A stretch of DNA of 64,000 nucleotides. It comes from Agromyces sp. Root81 (GTDB taxonomy: Bacteria > Actinomycetota > Actinomycetes > Actinomycetales > Microbacteriaceae). Under the pieces are notes generated by a model. That model was given only the letters and a program-made list of their open reading frames with translations, did no database searches and was not told where the DNA came from. The stretch lies in assembly GCF_001429165.1 (NCBI RefSeq), contig NZ_LMIR01000002.1, positions 1,911,261-1,975,260 of the forward strand. The letters are read 5' to 3'. A program made the translations under genes and the position numbers. Positions 53,069 through 61,508 of this stretch are shown piece after piece (positions within the stretch are counted from its first letter, which is position 1; each line of letters opens with the position of its first letter).

Positions 53069-54523
53069 ATGACACGACTCATCATCGGCGCGATGGTCAG
53101 GGCCATCGGGGCGTACCCATCGGGCTGGCGGTACCCGGGTGCGCACCGCGACCCGCGCGGCGACGCGGCCGTGCTGCGGCGGGCCGCCGAGGTGGCCGAG
53201 GCTGCGCGACTCGACTACTTGTTCTTCGGCGACTGGCTCGCGACGGGTCACGACCTCGAGTACCACGACCCGTACCTCGTCGCCCGGGTCGACCCGATCT
53301 CGGCGATCACCTACCTCGCGGGCGTCACCTCCCGCATCGGGCTCATCGCGACGGCGAACACGAGCTACTCCGACCCGTACACGCTGGCCAGGGCGACGGC
53401 GTCGGCCGACCTGCTCTCCGGCGGCCGGGCCGGGCTCAACCTCGTGACGGGCGCGGAGCCGCGTGCCGCCGGCAATCACGGCGTCGACTTCCACACCGCG
53501 AACGAGGCGCGATACGACCGCGCGGTCGAGTTCGAGATCGTGCTGCGGCGCCTCTGGGACTCCTTCGACGACGATGCGATCGTCGCGGATGCCGCGAGCG
53601 GCGTGTACCTCGACCCGCTGAAGCTGCACGCCACCGACTTCCACGGCGAGCACCTCAGCGTGACGGGTCCGCTCAACGTGCCGCGCCCCGTGCAGGGCCA
53701 CCTGCCGATCGTGCACGCGGGCATCTCGCCCAGGTCGCGGCTCTTCGCCGCGCAGAGCGCCGACCTCGCGCTCGTCGCCGTCGGCGACCGCGCCCAGGCG
53801 ATCGCGATCCGCGAGGAGCTGCGCTCGCTCGCCTTCGAGTCGGGCCGCGACGATCGCACCCTGAAGGTCATCGCCCCCGTGCTGCCGATCGTGGGGGAGA
53901 CGCGCGAGCACGCCCAGTCGATCGCCGACGAGCTCAGCGAGCTCGTGCAGATCGCCGAGGACTGGCCGGACGGCCCGCCCGCCGCGTTCCCGTCGAACCG
54001 CTCCCTCGCGCAGCTCTCACTCCTCGTGGGGGTCGACCTCGCCGAGCTCTCACCCGACCGGGCGGTCACGCCCGCGCTCGTCGCGGAGTTCGGCGCCGCG
54101 GGGCAGGAGCTCGTCGAGATCGTCGCCGAGCGCACCGGGCGCAGCCCCTCGGGCGAGCGCCCGCCGACACTGCGCCACCTCGTCGTCGCGGCCTCCGTCA
54201 CCGCCTCGATGATCGTCGGCACCGCCGACGACATCGCCACCGAGTTCGAGGCCTGGGGCGATGCCGGCGCCGTCGACGGCTTCAACGTGCTCTCCGCGGT
54301 GCAGCCGCAGCAGTTCGAGGCGTTCGCGTTCCAGGTCGTGCCCGAGCTGCAACGGCGCGGGCTGCTGCCGACCGAGTACGAGGGCGAGACGCTCCGCGAC
54401 CATCTCGGCCTCGCCCGTCCGGACAGCGTGCACGCCGGCGCCGGCGAGCCGCCGGCCTCGGTCGTGCGCGGCGCCCCGTCGCGTGCCGGGGTCACGGCCG
54501 GCCCGAGGCATCCGTCTCGCTGA
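53069..54523 (+). CDS. LLM class flavin-dependent monooxygenase (NtaA/SnaA/DszA/SsuD-like)
   Basis: 484 residues from ATG 53069 behind AGGAGG. The bacterial luciferase-like barrel starts LIIGAMVRAIGAYPSGWRYP, with YLFFGDWLATG, RIGLIATANTSYSDPY, and GLNLVTGAEPRAAGNHGVD, which is the NtaA/SnaA/DszA subfamily pattern. These two-component monooxygenases use reduced FMN from a separate reductase to oxidise sulfur compounds, aminopolycarboxylates or similar. No flavin reductase gene is nearby. The next gene is a class-V PLP enzyme. Confidence 0.9.
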   Translation: MTRLIIGAMVRAIGAYPSGWRYPGAHRDPRGDAAVLRRAAEVAEAARLDYLFFGDWLATGHDLEYHDPYLVARVDPISAITYLAGVTSRIGLIATANTSYSDPYTLARATASADLLSGGRAGLNLVTGAEPRAAGNHGVDFHTANEARYDRAVEFEIVLRRLWDSFDDDAIVADAASGVYLDPLKLHATDFHGEHLSVTGPLNVPRPVQGHLPIVHAGISPRSRLFAAQSADLALVAVGDRAQAIAIREELRSLAFESGRDDRTLKVIAPVLPIVGETREHAQSIADELSELVQIAEDWPDGPPAAFPSNRSLAQLSLLVGVDLAELSPDRAVTPALVAEFGAAGQELVEIVAERTGRSPSGERPPTLRHLVVAASVTASMIVGTADDIATEFEAWGDAGAVDGFNVLSAVQPQQFEAFAFQVVPELQRRGLLPTEYEGETLRDHLGLARPDSVHAGAGEPPASVVRGAPSRAGVTAGPRHPSR

Positions 54524-54640
54524 CACCCGCGGCGTGTGTGTCGCAATGTGTCGTGGTGTGACCCCGTGCGGCGAGGGGCGGTTGAGCGCCATTCACCCGA
54601 TCCGTAGCCTCGTCGCCACACCCGCAATCGAGGAGCGCCC

Positions 54641-56038
54641 GTGACCGTCACCGAGCAGTACGCGACCCGCCAGGTCGTGCGTCGTGCGCCGGTGACGCAG
54701 GCCGCGACGACGGATGCCCCGGCGCGGCCTCGGCCCGCCGGCCCCGGCCCGCTCGCCGTGCTCGCCGACGCCGGCCTCGAGGTGCCCGTGCTCGGCGGCG
54801 GCCTCGTGCGGCACGTGAACCTCGATGTCGCCGCCTCGGCCCCGGCGCTCGAGGTCGTGGCGCAGCAGGTGACCCGCGTGCTGCCCTACTACGCGAGCGT
54901 GCACCGCGGATCGGGGTATCCGTCGCAGCTGTCGACCTCGCTCGTCGAAGACGCGCGGGCCGCGGTCGCCCGGCACGTCGGCGCCCGCGACGACGATCTC
55001 GTCGTCTTCACCCGCAACACGACCGACGCCCTGAACCTGCTCGCCGGCGCCGTGCCCGGCGACACCGTGGTGCTCGACCTCGAGCACCACGCGAACCTGC
55101 TGCCCTGGCGTTCGCGCCGCGTGGTCGAGGGGCGCGCGACGATCGCCGCCACGCTCGACGCGCTCGACGCCGAACTCGCCCGCCGGCCCGCCGCGCTGCT
55201 GTCGGTGACCGGCGCCTCGAACGTCACGGGCGAGGTGCTGCCGGTCGCCCGCCTCGCCGAGATCGCGCACTCGCACGGCGCGCGCATCGCCGTCGACGCC
55301 GCGCAGCTGCTGCCGCACCGCCGGGTCGACCTCGCCGCATCGGGCATCGACTACCTCGCCTTCTCGGGACACAAGGCGTACGCCCCGTTCGGCGCCGGAG
55401 CGCTCGTCGGCCGCGCCGACTGGCTCGACGCCGCACCCGCCCACCTCGCCGGCGGCGGCGCCGTCGAGGCGGTGCGCATCGACGGCGTCGACTGGAAGCA
55501 CGGGGTCGAACGGCACGAGGCCGGCACTCCGAACGTCGTCGGCGTCGTCGCGCTCGCCCGCGCGCTCGCCGAGCTCGAGCGGCTCGGCGACCGTGCGCGG
55601 CACGAGCACGAACAGGCGCTCACCCTGCGCCTGCACGAGGGGCTCGCTGCGCAGCAGGGCGTGCGCGTGCTGAGCGGGTTCGGCGACGGGCTCGACGACC
55701 CGTCCGGTCGCGGGCTCGGCGACCGTCTCGGCATCGCCACGATCGAGCTCGAACGCGGCTCCGTCGGCCTGCTCGCCGCGGCACTCGGCGCGGAGCACGG
55801 CATCTCGGTGCGTGCCGGCCGGTTCTGCGCCCACCCCTTCTTCGAGCGCGCGGCGACGCGGTCGAACGGCCTCCGCGCGAGCCTCGGCGCCGGCAGCTCC
55901 GCCGACGACGTCGACCGGTTCCTCGACGCGCTCGCCGCGCTCATCGCCGACGGACCGGCGCACGCCTACGACCGTTCTCCCGACGGCTGGTGTCCGCGCG
56001 TCGACGACCGCCCCCGCCCCGACTTCGCCCTCGCCTGA
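54641..56038 (+). CDS. Class-V aminotransferase-fold PLP enzyme (cysteine desulfurase-like)
   Basis: 465 residues from GTG 54641 (GAGGAG upstream). PLP fold type I: FTRNTTDALNLLAGAV (phosphate-binding), DLEHHANLLPW (His stacking on PLP), VDAAQLLPHRRVD (Asp to pyridine N) and the Schiff-base Lys in FSGHKAYAPFG. The C-terminal small domain has GRFCAHPFF with a Cys that could be the persulfide carrier. The first ~45 residues are extra and low complexity. Cysteine desulfurase or selenocysteine lyase-like chemistry is likely, and with the flavin monooxygenase a sulfur-scavenging theme is possible. Confidence 0.85.
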   Translation: MTVTEQYATRQVVRRAPVTQAATTDAPARPRPAGPGPLAVLADAGLEVPVLGGGLVRHVNLDVAASAPALEVVAQQVTRVLPYYASVHRGSGYPSQLSTSLVEDARAAVARHVGARDDDLVVFTRNTTDALNLLAGAVPGDTVVLDLEHHANLLPWRSRRVVEGRATIAATLDALDAELARRPAALLSVTGASNVTGEVLPVARLAEIAHSHGARIAVDAAQLLPHRRVDLAASGIDYLAFSGHKAYAPFGAGALVGRADWLDAAPAHLAGGGAVEAVRIDGVDWKHGVERHEAGTPNVVGVVALARALAELERLGDRARHEHEQALTLRLHEGLAAQQGVRVLSGFGDGLDDPSGRGLGDRLGIATIELERGSVGLLAAALGAEHGISVRAGRFCAHPFFERAATRSNGLRASLGAGSSADDVDRFLDALAALIADGPAHAYDRSPDGWCPRVDDRPRPDFALA

Positions 56039-56128
56039 GACCACTCCGCGGGGGCACTTGCGTGTCGCCGGGGCATCCGTCACCGAATCGATACGCGACG
56101 ACGACCCGCCGTAGGCCACACTTGGCGC

Positions 56129-57052
56129 ATGGGATCAGCGTTGACCACCATCGGACTGCCCGTCGCCCTCGGCATCATCATGTTCGGGCTCGGCCTCTCA
56201 CTCACTCCGGGCGATTTCGCGCGGGTGGCGAAGCATCCGAAGGCGGTGATCATCGCCCTCGTCTGCCAGCTGCTCGTGCTGCCGGCGCTCTGCCTCGGCC
56301 TCGTGCTCGTCTTCCAGCTGCCGCCGGTGCTCGCGGTCGGCATGATGCTGCTCGCCGCATCGCCGGGCGGTACGACGGCGAACCTCTACAGCCACCTGTT
56401 CCGCGGCGACGTCGCCCTGAACATCTCGCTCACGGCCATCAACTCGGTGCTCGCCGTCTTCACCCTGCCGCTCATCACGAATCTCGCGATCGCCTACTTC
56501 CTGCCGGGCGACGACGGGCTCGGGCTCCAGCTCGCCAAGGTCGTCGAGGTGTTCGCCATCGTGCTGCTGCCGGTGGTGCTCGGCATGCTCGTGCGGTGGT
56601 GGCGCCCGGCCTTCGCCGACCGCATGGACAAGCCCGTGCGCATCGCCTCCGTCGTGATCCTCGTGATCGTCATCGCCGGTGCGATCGTCTCGAACCTCGA
56701 ACTGCTGCTCGCGAACTTCGGCAGCCTCGCGGCCATCACCGTGCTCTTCTGCGTGCTGAGCCTGAGCGTCGGCTACCTCGTGCCGCGCCTGCTGCGCGTC
56801 GGCCCCGCCCAGTCGATCGCGAGCTCGTTCGAGATCGGCATCCACAACGCGACGCTCGCGATCGTGATCGCGCAGACCGTCGTCGGCAGCGTCGAGATGA
56901 GCCTGCCCGCGGCGGTCTACGGCGTGCTGATGTTCTTCGTGGCGCTCGGCTTCGGCTGCCTGATCCGGCGGCGCGGCGCACCCGAGCGAGCGGATGCCGC
57001 GGCGACCGCGATGCCGGCGTCGCAGGCCGGCGGGGGAGCGCCGGCGAGCTGA
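56129..57052 (+). CDS. Bile acid:sodium symporter (BASS) family transporter
   Basis: 307 residues. About nine hydrophobic helices, with IMFGLGLSLTPGDFARVAKHPKAV near the start and MLLAASPGGTTANLYSHLFRGDVALNIS, the family's two crossing-helix motifs, and FEIGIHNATLAIVIAQTV later. It imports organic anions with sodium; substrate unknown (pantothenate, ketoacids and sulfonated compounds are known for relatives). The C-terminal tail is a polar Ala/Gly stretch. Confidence 0.93.
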   Translation: MGSALTTIGLPVALGIIMFGLGLSLTPGDFARVAKHPKAVIIALVCQLLVLPALCLGLVLVFQLPPVLAVGMMLLAASPGGTTANLYSHLFRGDVALNISLTAINSVLAVFTLPLITNLAIAYFLPGDDGLGLQLAKVVEVFAIVLLPVVLGMLVRWWRPAFADRMDKPVRIASVVILVIVIAGAIVSNLELLLANFGSLAAITVLFCVLSLSVGYLVPRLLRVGPAQSIASSFEIGIHNATLAIVIAQTVVGSVEMSLPAAVYGVLMFFVALGFGCLIRRRGAPERADAAATAMPASQAGGGAPAS

Positions 57053-57115
57053 GTCGCTCTGCGTGCCCGCCGCCCGATTCGTAGACTGGGTTGGTCACGG
57101 CATGAGAGGGGACGC

Positions 57116-57613
57116 ATGCAGGCGCTGGGCGAACACGACCTGCGCTCGCTGTTCGGCAATGCGAACGCCGCCGAGCTCGAGCAGCTCTCGCTCCCCGTGC
57201 GCTTCTTCGTCACCGAGTGGGCACCGCTCGACACCTTCGGCTGGCGCGACCCCCGTGTGCCCGCGCGCGGCTACCTCGTCACCGAGCTCGAGGGCATGCC
57301 CGTCGGCATCGTGCTGCGCGCCGCCGACCGCACTGGCTCGCGCCACCGGGCGGCCATCTGCAACCTCTGCCGCACGCATCAGCCCGGCGACCAGGTCGAG
57401 CTGTTCACGGCGCGACGCACCGGCGCTGCGGGGGAGCGCGGCGACAGCGTCGGCACCTACATCTGCGCCGACCTGGCCTGCCAGGAGACCGTGCGGCTCG
57501 GCCGGCCGCCGGCGCCCTCCGAGGTGCAGCCGAGCGTCCACGAGCTCGAGCGCATCGAGGGACTCGCCCGCCGCACGCGGGCGTTCGTCGCGGACGTGCT
57601 CGGGGTGGCCTGA
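57116..57613 (+). CDS. FBP (FusB-type C-terminal) zinc-finger protein
   Basis: 165 residues from ATG 57116 (GAGGGG upstream; TAGACT at 57082-57087 as -10). A helical N-terminus precedes a treble-clef zinc finger with CNLCRTH (~82-88) and CADLACQ (~118-124). This matches the FBP_C domain found in FusB/FBP proteins; FusB binds elongation factor G and frees it from fusidic acid-stalled ribosomes. Actinobacterial homologues of this size are common and may act in ribosome rescue. A resistance role is not shown. Confidence 0.8.
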   Translation: MQALGEHDLRSLFGNANAAELEQLSLPVRFFVTEWAPLDTFGWRDPRVPARGYLVTELEGMPVGIVLRAADRTGSRHRAAICNLCRTHQPGDQVELFTARRTGAAGERGDSVGTYICADLACQETVRLGRPPAPSEVQPSVHELERIEGLARRTRAFVADVLGVA

Positions 57614-57631
57614 GCGGGCGGGGTTCAGGCG

Positions 57632-58399
57632 TCAGGCCGCGGCAGCCGGAACCGGCTCGAGCGTCGGCCGCTTCGCCATGCGTCCGTCGCCCGACGAGCG
57701 ACCGGTGAGTCGGCGGCCGATCCAGGGCAGTACGAACTCCCGGTAGTACGCGGCGGTATTGCGGCTCCGCGGACCAACGGGTGCCGCGGCGACCTCCTCG
57801 ACGCCCCACTCGGCCGGCACGGCCACGCCGAGCGCCGTCAGCACGTTGCTCGCGACGCGCGCGTGGCCGAGGGCGTTCAGGTGCAGCTTGTCGGGCGACC
57901 AGTAGCGGATGTCGCGCAGCCCGTGATCGTTGAAGTTGTCGACGAAGGTGACGCCGGGCACGTCGGCGAGGTCGACGAGGGCGGCGGTCAGGCGTGCGCC
58001 GCGTGCGTCGAACACCTTGCCCATGGGAAGGTGGTCGGTCGGGTTCGCGCCGCTCAGCATGAGCACGTGGATGCCCTCGGCCTGGATGCGCTGGATCGCG
58101 TCGCGGAAGCGTGAGGCCGTGACCTGCTCGTCCATGCGGGGGCGCAGCATGTCGTTGCCGCCGCCGTTGAAGCTCAGGAGTTCGGGACGCAACGCGATGG
58201 CGGGGTCGAGCTGCTCGTCGATGATCGGACCGAGCTTGCGGCCGCGGATCGCGAGGTTCGCATACCCGACGGGTTCGCGCGCCGCTGCGGCGAGACCGAG
58301 CGCCACGAAGTCGGCCCACCCGCGCACGGAGCCGTCGGGCAGTTCGTCGCCGACGCCCTCGGTGAAGCTGTCGCCGATCGCCGCGTAGGAGTGGAACAT
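57632..58399 (-). CDS. SGNH/GDSL hydrolase
   Basis: 255 residues. Block I is AIGDSFTEGVGDELPDG with the nucleophile Ser near residue 11, then block III GGGNDM and block V DKLHLNALGHARVA with Asp and His. The order is that of the GDSL esterase/lipase family. No signal peptide, so intracellular. The last ~60 residues are a basic, Ala-rich tail outside the fold. GGAGGA directly precedes the ATG, and TAGCGT (58406-58411) is placed as a -10 six bases upstream. Confidence 0.92.
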   Translation of the reverse strand: MFHSYAAIGDSFTEGVGDELPDGSVRGWADFVALGLAAAAREPVGYANLAIRGRKLGPIIDEQLDPAIALRPELLSFNGGGNDMLRPRMDEQVTASRFRDAIQRIQAEGIHVLMLSGANPTDHLPMGKVFDARGARLTAALVDLADVPGVTFVDNFNDHGLRDIRYWSPDKLHLNALGHARVASNVLTALGVAVPAEWGVEEVAAAPVGPRSRNTAAYYREFVLPWIGRRLTGRSSGDGRMAKRPTLEPVPAAAA

Positions 58400-58448
58400 T
58401 CCTCCACGCTATCGCGGGCCACCCGCAGTGGAGCAGGAAGCCGGCGGT

Positions 58449-58649
58449 TCAGCTCGCGGGCTGCTCGTGCTCCTGCTCGAGCTCGCAGTCGGCGCCAGGG
58501 TACAGCAGGGTCTCGTGGCCGTCGTCGAACCGGACGAGCCAGGGCGGGCCGCCGTCTTCGCCGCGGATCTCGAGGATCACGCCGTGGCGGTTCGCCTGGC
58601 CGACCTGCTTGCCGTGGATGATGAGGTGTCCTCCGACGGTTGCGTGCAT
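58449..58649 (-). CDS. DUF1918 protein
   Basis: 66 residues. The whole protein is one DUF1918 domain: VGGHLIIHGKQVGQANRHGVILEIRGEDGGPPWLVRFDDGHETLLYPGADC (in segments), an SH3-like small beta barrel. Frequent in actinobacteria, function unknown. A GAGGAGG lies upstream of the ATG. Adjacent to the GDSL gene on the same strand, 49 bases away. Confidence 0.92.
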   Translation of the reverse strand: MHATVGGHLIIHGKQVGQANRHGVILEIRGEDGGPPWLVRFDDGHETLLYPGADCELEQEHEQPAS

Positions 58650-58741
58650 CGCGTCCTCCTCCGAGTGCCTCCAGCGTACGCCGGGCGCCCCCAGCGCGAA
58701 AGGTGGTGCGGCCGTTCAGCCGGCTCGTTCAGCCGGGTCGT

Positions 58742-59212
58742 TCACTGGGGGTTCGGGTCTGCCATGCGCTCGACTGCCCGGCGATTCACAGCCATGAAGA
58801 GACGGTTCTTCTTCGTGTTCTGGAACGCCGTGCATCGCCAGGTCGCGCCGTCGCGCACCATGACGAAGGTCTGCACCTTGTCGTGGCCGATGCGCGCACC
58901 CTTGCCGATGCCGCCATCGGTGAGCACGACGGCGACGTCCGGTGCCACGAAGCGCAGATCGAGCACCTGCACGGACATGCGGCTGCCCCGTTGCCACTTC
59001 CCGAAGACGGGCACGTGCGCGCGGCGGATGGCATCGCGCCCGAGGTCGTGCAGCCCCGCGAAGATCACATAGCTCGCATCGTCGGTGAACTCCGCGGCGT
59101 AGGCGGCGGCATCGCCTGCGTCCCAGGCGGCACGAATGCGGTCGAGTGCTTCGAGGACGCTCGTGCGGTCGGCATCGGTCGAAGTCGGGGTCGAGGTCAT
59201 GTGCTCGTTCAT
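58742..59212 (-). CDS. SnoaL/SgcJ-like NTF2-fold protein
   Basis: 156 residues if started at ATG 59212; the in-frame ATG at 59200 is an alternative. The NTF2-like cone fold is recognisable: VLEALDRIRAAWDAGDAAAYAAEFTDDASYV, GRDAIRRAHVPVF, DVAVVLTDGG, and CTAFQNTKKNRLFMAVNRRAVE. Annotated relatives are SgcJ/EcaC-type and other ketosteroid isomerase-like enzymes of unknown reaction. It is divergent from padR across a short gap with repeat boxes, so it is the likely PadR target. Confidence 0.85.
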   Translation of the reverse strand: MNEHMTSTPTSTDADRTSVLEALDRIRAAWDAGDAAAYAAEFTDDASYVIFAGLHDLGRDAIRRAHVPVFGKWQRGSRMSVQVLDLRFVAPDVAVVLTDGGIGKGARIGHDKVQTFVMVRDGATWRCTAFQNTKKNRLFMAVNRRAVERMADPNPQ

Positions 59213-59233
59213 CTTTCCATCGTGACATGCGTT

Positions 59234-59259
59234 TTGCAGTAATGCAACTTGCACTAATG
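59234..59259. promoter_or_regulatory. PadR operator candidate (direct and inverted TTGCA boxes)
   Basis: TTGCAGTAATG (59234-59244) and TTGCACTAATG (59249-59259) are near-identical direct repeats 15 bases apart. Together with TGCAA (59243-59247) they also form two overlapping TTGCA/TGCAA inverted repeats. The site lies between divergent SnoaL-like and PadR genes. Confidence 0.5.
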
Positions 59260-59288
59260 AAGATTGCCGCGCTGGTTAGGCTTGGGCC

Positions 59289-59894
59289 GTGACGACTCGA
59301 GACCACATCCAGCGGGCAGATCGAGATCTGCCCGCGCTCACCGTGCTGGCGCTGCTCAGCCTTGGGCCACGGCACACCTACGACATGCATCGATTCATGG
59401 TCGCCACTCGAAAGGACTTCGTCGTCGGTCTGCCTCGAAGCCTCTATCACGCGGTCGACAAGCTCGAGAAGTCCGCGCTCATCGCCGAGGCGGGCACCGA
59501 GCAGGCACCGGGTCGGCCCGAGCGAATGCTCTACCGGATCACCGACGCTGGGCGGGCCGAACTGCGGCGGCGGATCTCGCTGCTGCTCGCGACGCCCGAG
59601 CCCGACGCCACGCTCGCCTATGCCGCGCTCTCGTTCATCGGCGCGCTCGGCCCGGACGAGACCCTGGCCGCGCTGCGCGCGCGCGTCGCCGCGATCGAGT
59701 TGAAGCTCGCCCGGCTCGCAGGCGATCTCGGCGAAGCGGTCGGGGTGCCTCGCATCCTGCTCCTCGAGGCGGAGTTCGAACAGGCCCGGCTGGTGGCCGA
59801 GCGCGAATGGATGCAGAGACTCGTCGGCGACCTCGAGTCCGGCGCCCTGCCGTGGCCCGACCTCGCGGAGGTGCCGCCGCCGCCCGGCTGGTGA
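59289..59894 (+). CDS. PadR family transcriptional regulator
   Basis: 201 residues from GTG 59289. The PadR winged helix is at ~15-95: LPALTVLALLSLGPRHTYDMHRFM, LPRSLYHAVDKLEKSALI, RMLYRITDAGRAELRRRI. The C-terminal ~100-residue coiled-coil Vir-type domain is for dimerisation. TAGGCT ends six bases before the GTG, so the transcript may be leaderless. It likely represses the divergent SnoaL-like gene and itself. Confidence 0.92.
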   Translation: MTTRDHIQRADRDLPALTVLALLSLGPRHTYDMHRFMVATRKDFVVGLPRSLYHAVDKLEKSALIAEAGTEQAPGRPERMLYRITDAGRAELRRRISLLLATPEPDATLAYAALSFIGALGPDETLAALRARVAAIELKLARLAGDLGEAVGVPRILLLEAEFEQARLVAEREWMQRLVGDLESGALPWPDLAEVPPPPGW

Positions 59895-60027
59895 ATCCGG
59901 CCCGGCTCTTCCCGATCGCGCTCGCGGCGGCTAGGGTGGCCGAGTGGGTCAGATGTCCCACTTCGAGCCGAGCGGATGCCGCGGCATCCGCTCATCGCCA
60001 CCTGCCGACGAACAGCGAGGTTCCCCC

Positions 60028-61416
60028 ATGGCCGATGCCCTCACTCACGACCGCACGGGCGACGCCCTGACGTTCCCGCAGGGATTCCGCTGGGGCGCGG
60101 CCACCGCGGCCTTCCAGATCGAGGGATCGACGAGCGAGGGCGGCCGCGGCGAATCGATCTGGGACGTCTTCACCCGAACCCCCGGTCGTGTGATCGATGG
60201 CTCGAACGCCGAACTCGCGGCCGACAGCTACCGGCGCTACCGCGACGATGTCGCACTGCTCGCCGGGCTCGGCGCCGACGACTACCGATTCTCGATCTCC
60301 TGGCCGCGCGTGCAGCCCGGCGGAACGGGCCCGGCGAACGAGGCGGGGCTCGCCTACTACGACCGCCTCGTCGACGAACTGCTCGCCGCAGGCATCGCCC
60401 CGGTTCCGACGCTCTACCACTGGGACCTCCCGCAGGAGCTCGAGGCGGCCGGGGGCTGGCTGAACCGCGACACGGCGTACCGGCTCGCCGATTACGCGGG
60501 GTTCGTGATCGACCGCCTCGGCGATCGCGTGCAGCGCTGGATCACCCTCAACGAACCCGCGATGACGACCCTGCAGGGCTACGCGCTCGGCACCCAGGCC
60601 CCCGGCCACGCGCTCATGATGGGCTCGCTGCCGACCGCCCATCACCAGCTGCTGGCGCACGGGCTCGCCGTCGCCGCGATCCGCGAGCGGGGCGATGCCG
60701 AGGTCGGCATCACGAACAACCACACCCTGATGGTGCCGGCATCGGATGCCCCGGCCGACCGGTTCGCCGCCGGCGCCTTCGACCTCATCTACAACCGCAT
60801 CTTCGCCGACCCCGTGCTCACGGGCGCCTACCCCGACCTCTCGGGCTTCGGCCTCGAGGCGATGCCGGGCCTCGAGCCGGGCGATCTCGAGTTGATCGGC
60901 GCGCCGATCGACTTCTACGGCATCAACTTCTACAACCCGACGCGGGTGGCGGCGCCGGCGGAGGGCTCGGAGTTCGCCGCCGCGGGCCTGCCGTTCGAGC
61001 CCGTCGAGTTCGAGGACGTGCCGACCACGGGCTTCGACTGGCCGATCATGCCCGAGACGTTCACCGAGCTGCTCGTCTCGTTCGCGCGCGACTACGGCGA
61101 CCGCCTGCCGCCCGTCGTGATCACCGAGAACGGTGCGTCGTTCCCCGACGAGGTCCTGGGCGGCCCGGTGACCGGCGCGGTGCACGACGAGCGGCGCATC
61201 GGCTACGTCGACGAGCACATCGCGGCGGTGCGACGCGCGATCGACCAGGGGGTCGACGTTCGCGGCTACTACCTGTGGTCGCTCACCGACAACTTCGAGT
61301 GGGCCGAGGGGTACACGCAGCGCTTCGGGCTCGTGCACGTCGACTTCGAGACCGGCGAGCGCACCCCGAAGGACTCCTACGCCTGGTACCGCGACCGCAT
61401 CGCGAGCTCGCGGTGA
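60028..61416 (+). CDS. GH1 beta-glucosidase
   Basis: 462 residues from ATG 60028. All GH1 signatures are seen: FRWGAATAAFQIEG near the N-terminus, TLNEP (acid/base Glu, ~173-177), and ITENGA (nucleophile Glu, ~370). WSLTDNFEWAEGY near the C-terminus is the aglycone-site loop. No signal peptide, so it acts on imported cellobiose or other beta-glucosides. No sugar transporter is adjacent. The N-terminal six residues before the barrel vary within the family. Confidence 0.95.
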   Translation: MADALTHDRTGDALTFPQGFRWGAATAAFQIEGSTSEGGRGESIWDVFTRTPGRVIDGSNAELAADSYRRYRDDVALLAGLGADDYRFSISWPRVQPGGTGPANEAGLAYYDRLVDELLAAGIAPVPTLYHWDLPQELEAAGGWLNRDTAYRLADYAGFVIDRLGDRVQRWITLNEPAMTTLQGYALGTQAPGHALMMGSLPTAHHQLLAHGLAVAAIRERGDAEVGITNNHTLMVPASDAPADRFAAGAFDLIYNRIFADPVLTGAYPDLSGFGLEAMPGLEPGDLELIGAPIDFYGINFYNPTRVAAPAEGSEFAAAGLPFEPVEFEDVPTTGFDWPIMPETFTELLVSFARDYGDRLPPVVITENGASFPDEVLGGPVTGAVHDERRIGYVDEHIAAVRRAIDQGVDVRGYYLWSLTDNFEWAEGYTQRFGLVHVDFETGERTPKDSYAWYRDRIASSR

Positions 61417-61432
61417 TCGGCGCACCGTAACC

Positions 61433-61496
61433 TCGGAGATCCGCGCAGACCAGGACCCGATCGCCTGAATCGATCCGAGATCGTGGCGATCTCCGA
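61433..61496. other. Structured convergent gap between GH1 and PucR genes
   Basis: TCGGAGATC (61433-61441) and GATCTCCGA (61488-61496) are perfect reverse complements 46 bases apart, enclosing GATCG/CGATC (61459-61463 and 61471-61475). It may act as a bidirectional terminator; no T tract is evident. Confidence 0.35.
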
Positions 61497-61508
61497 AGCC
61501 GTGGCGCT

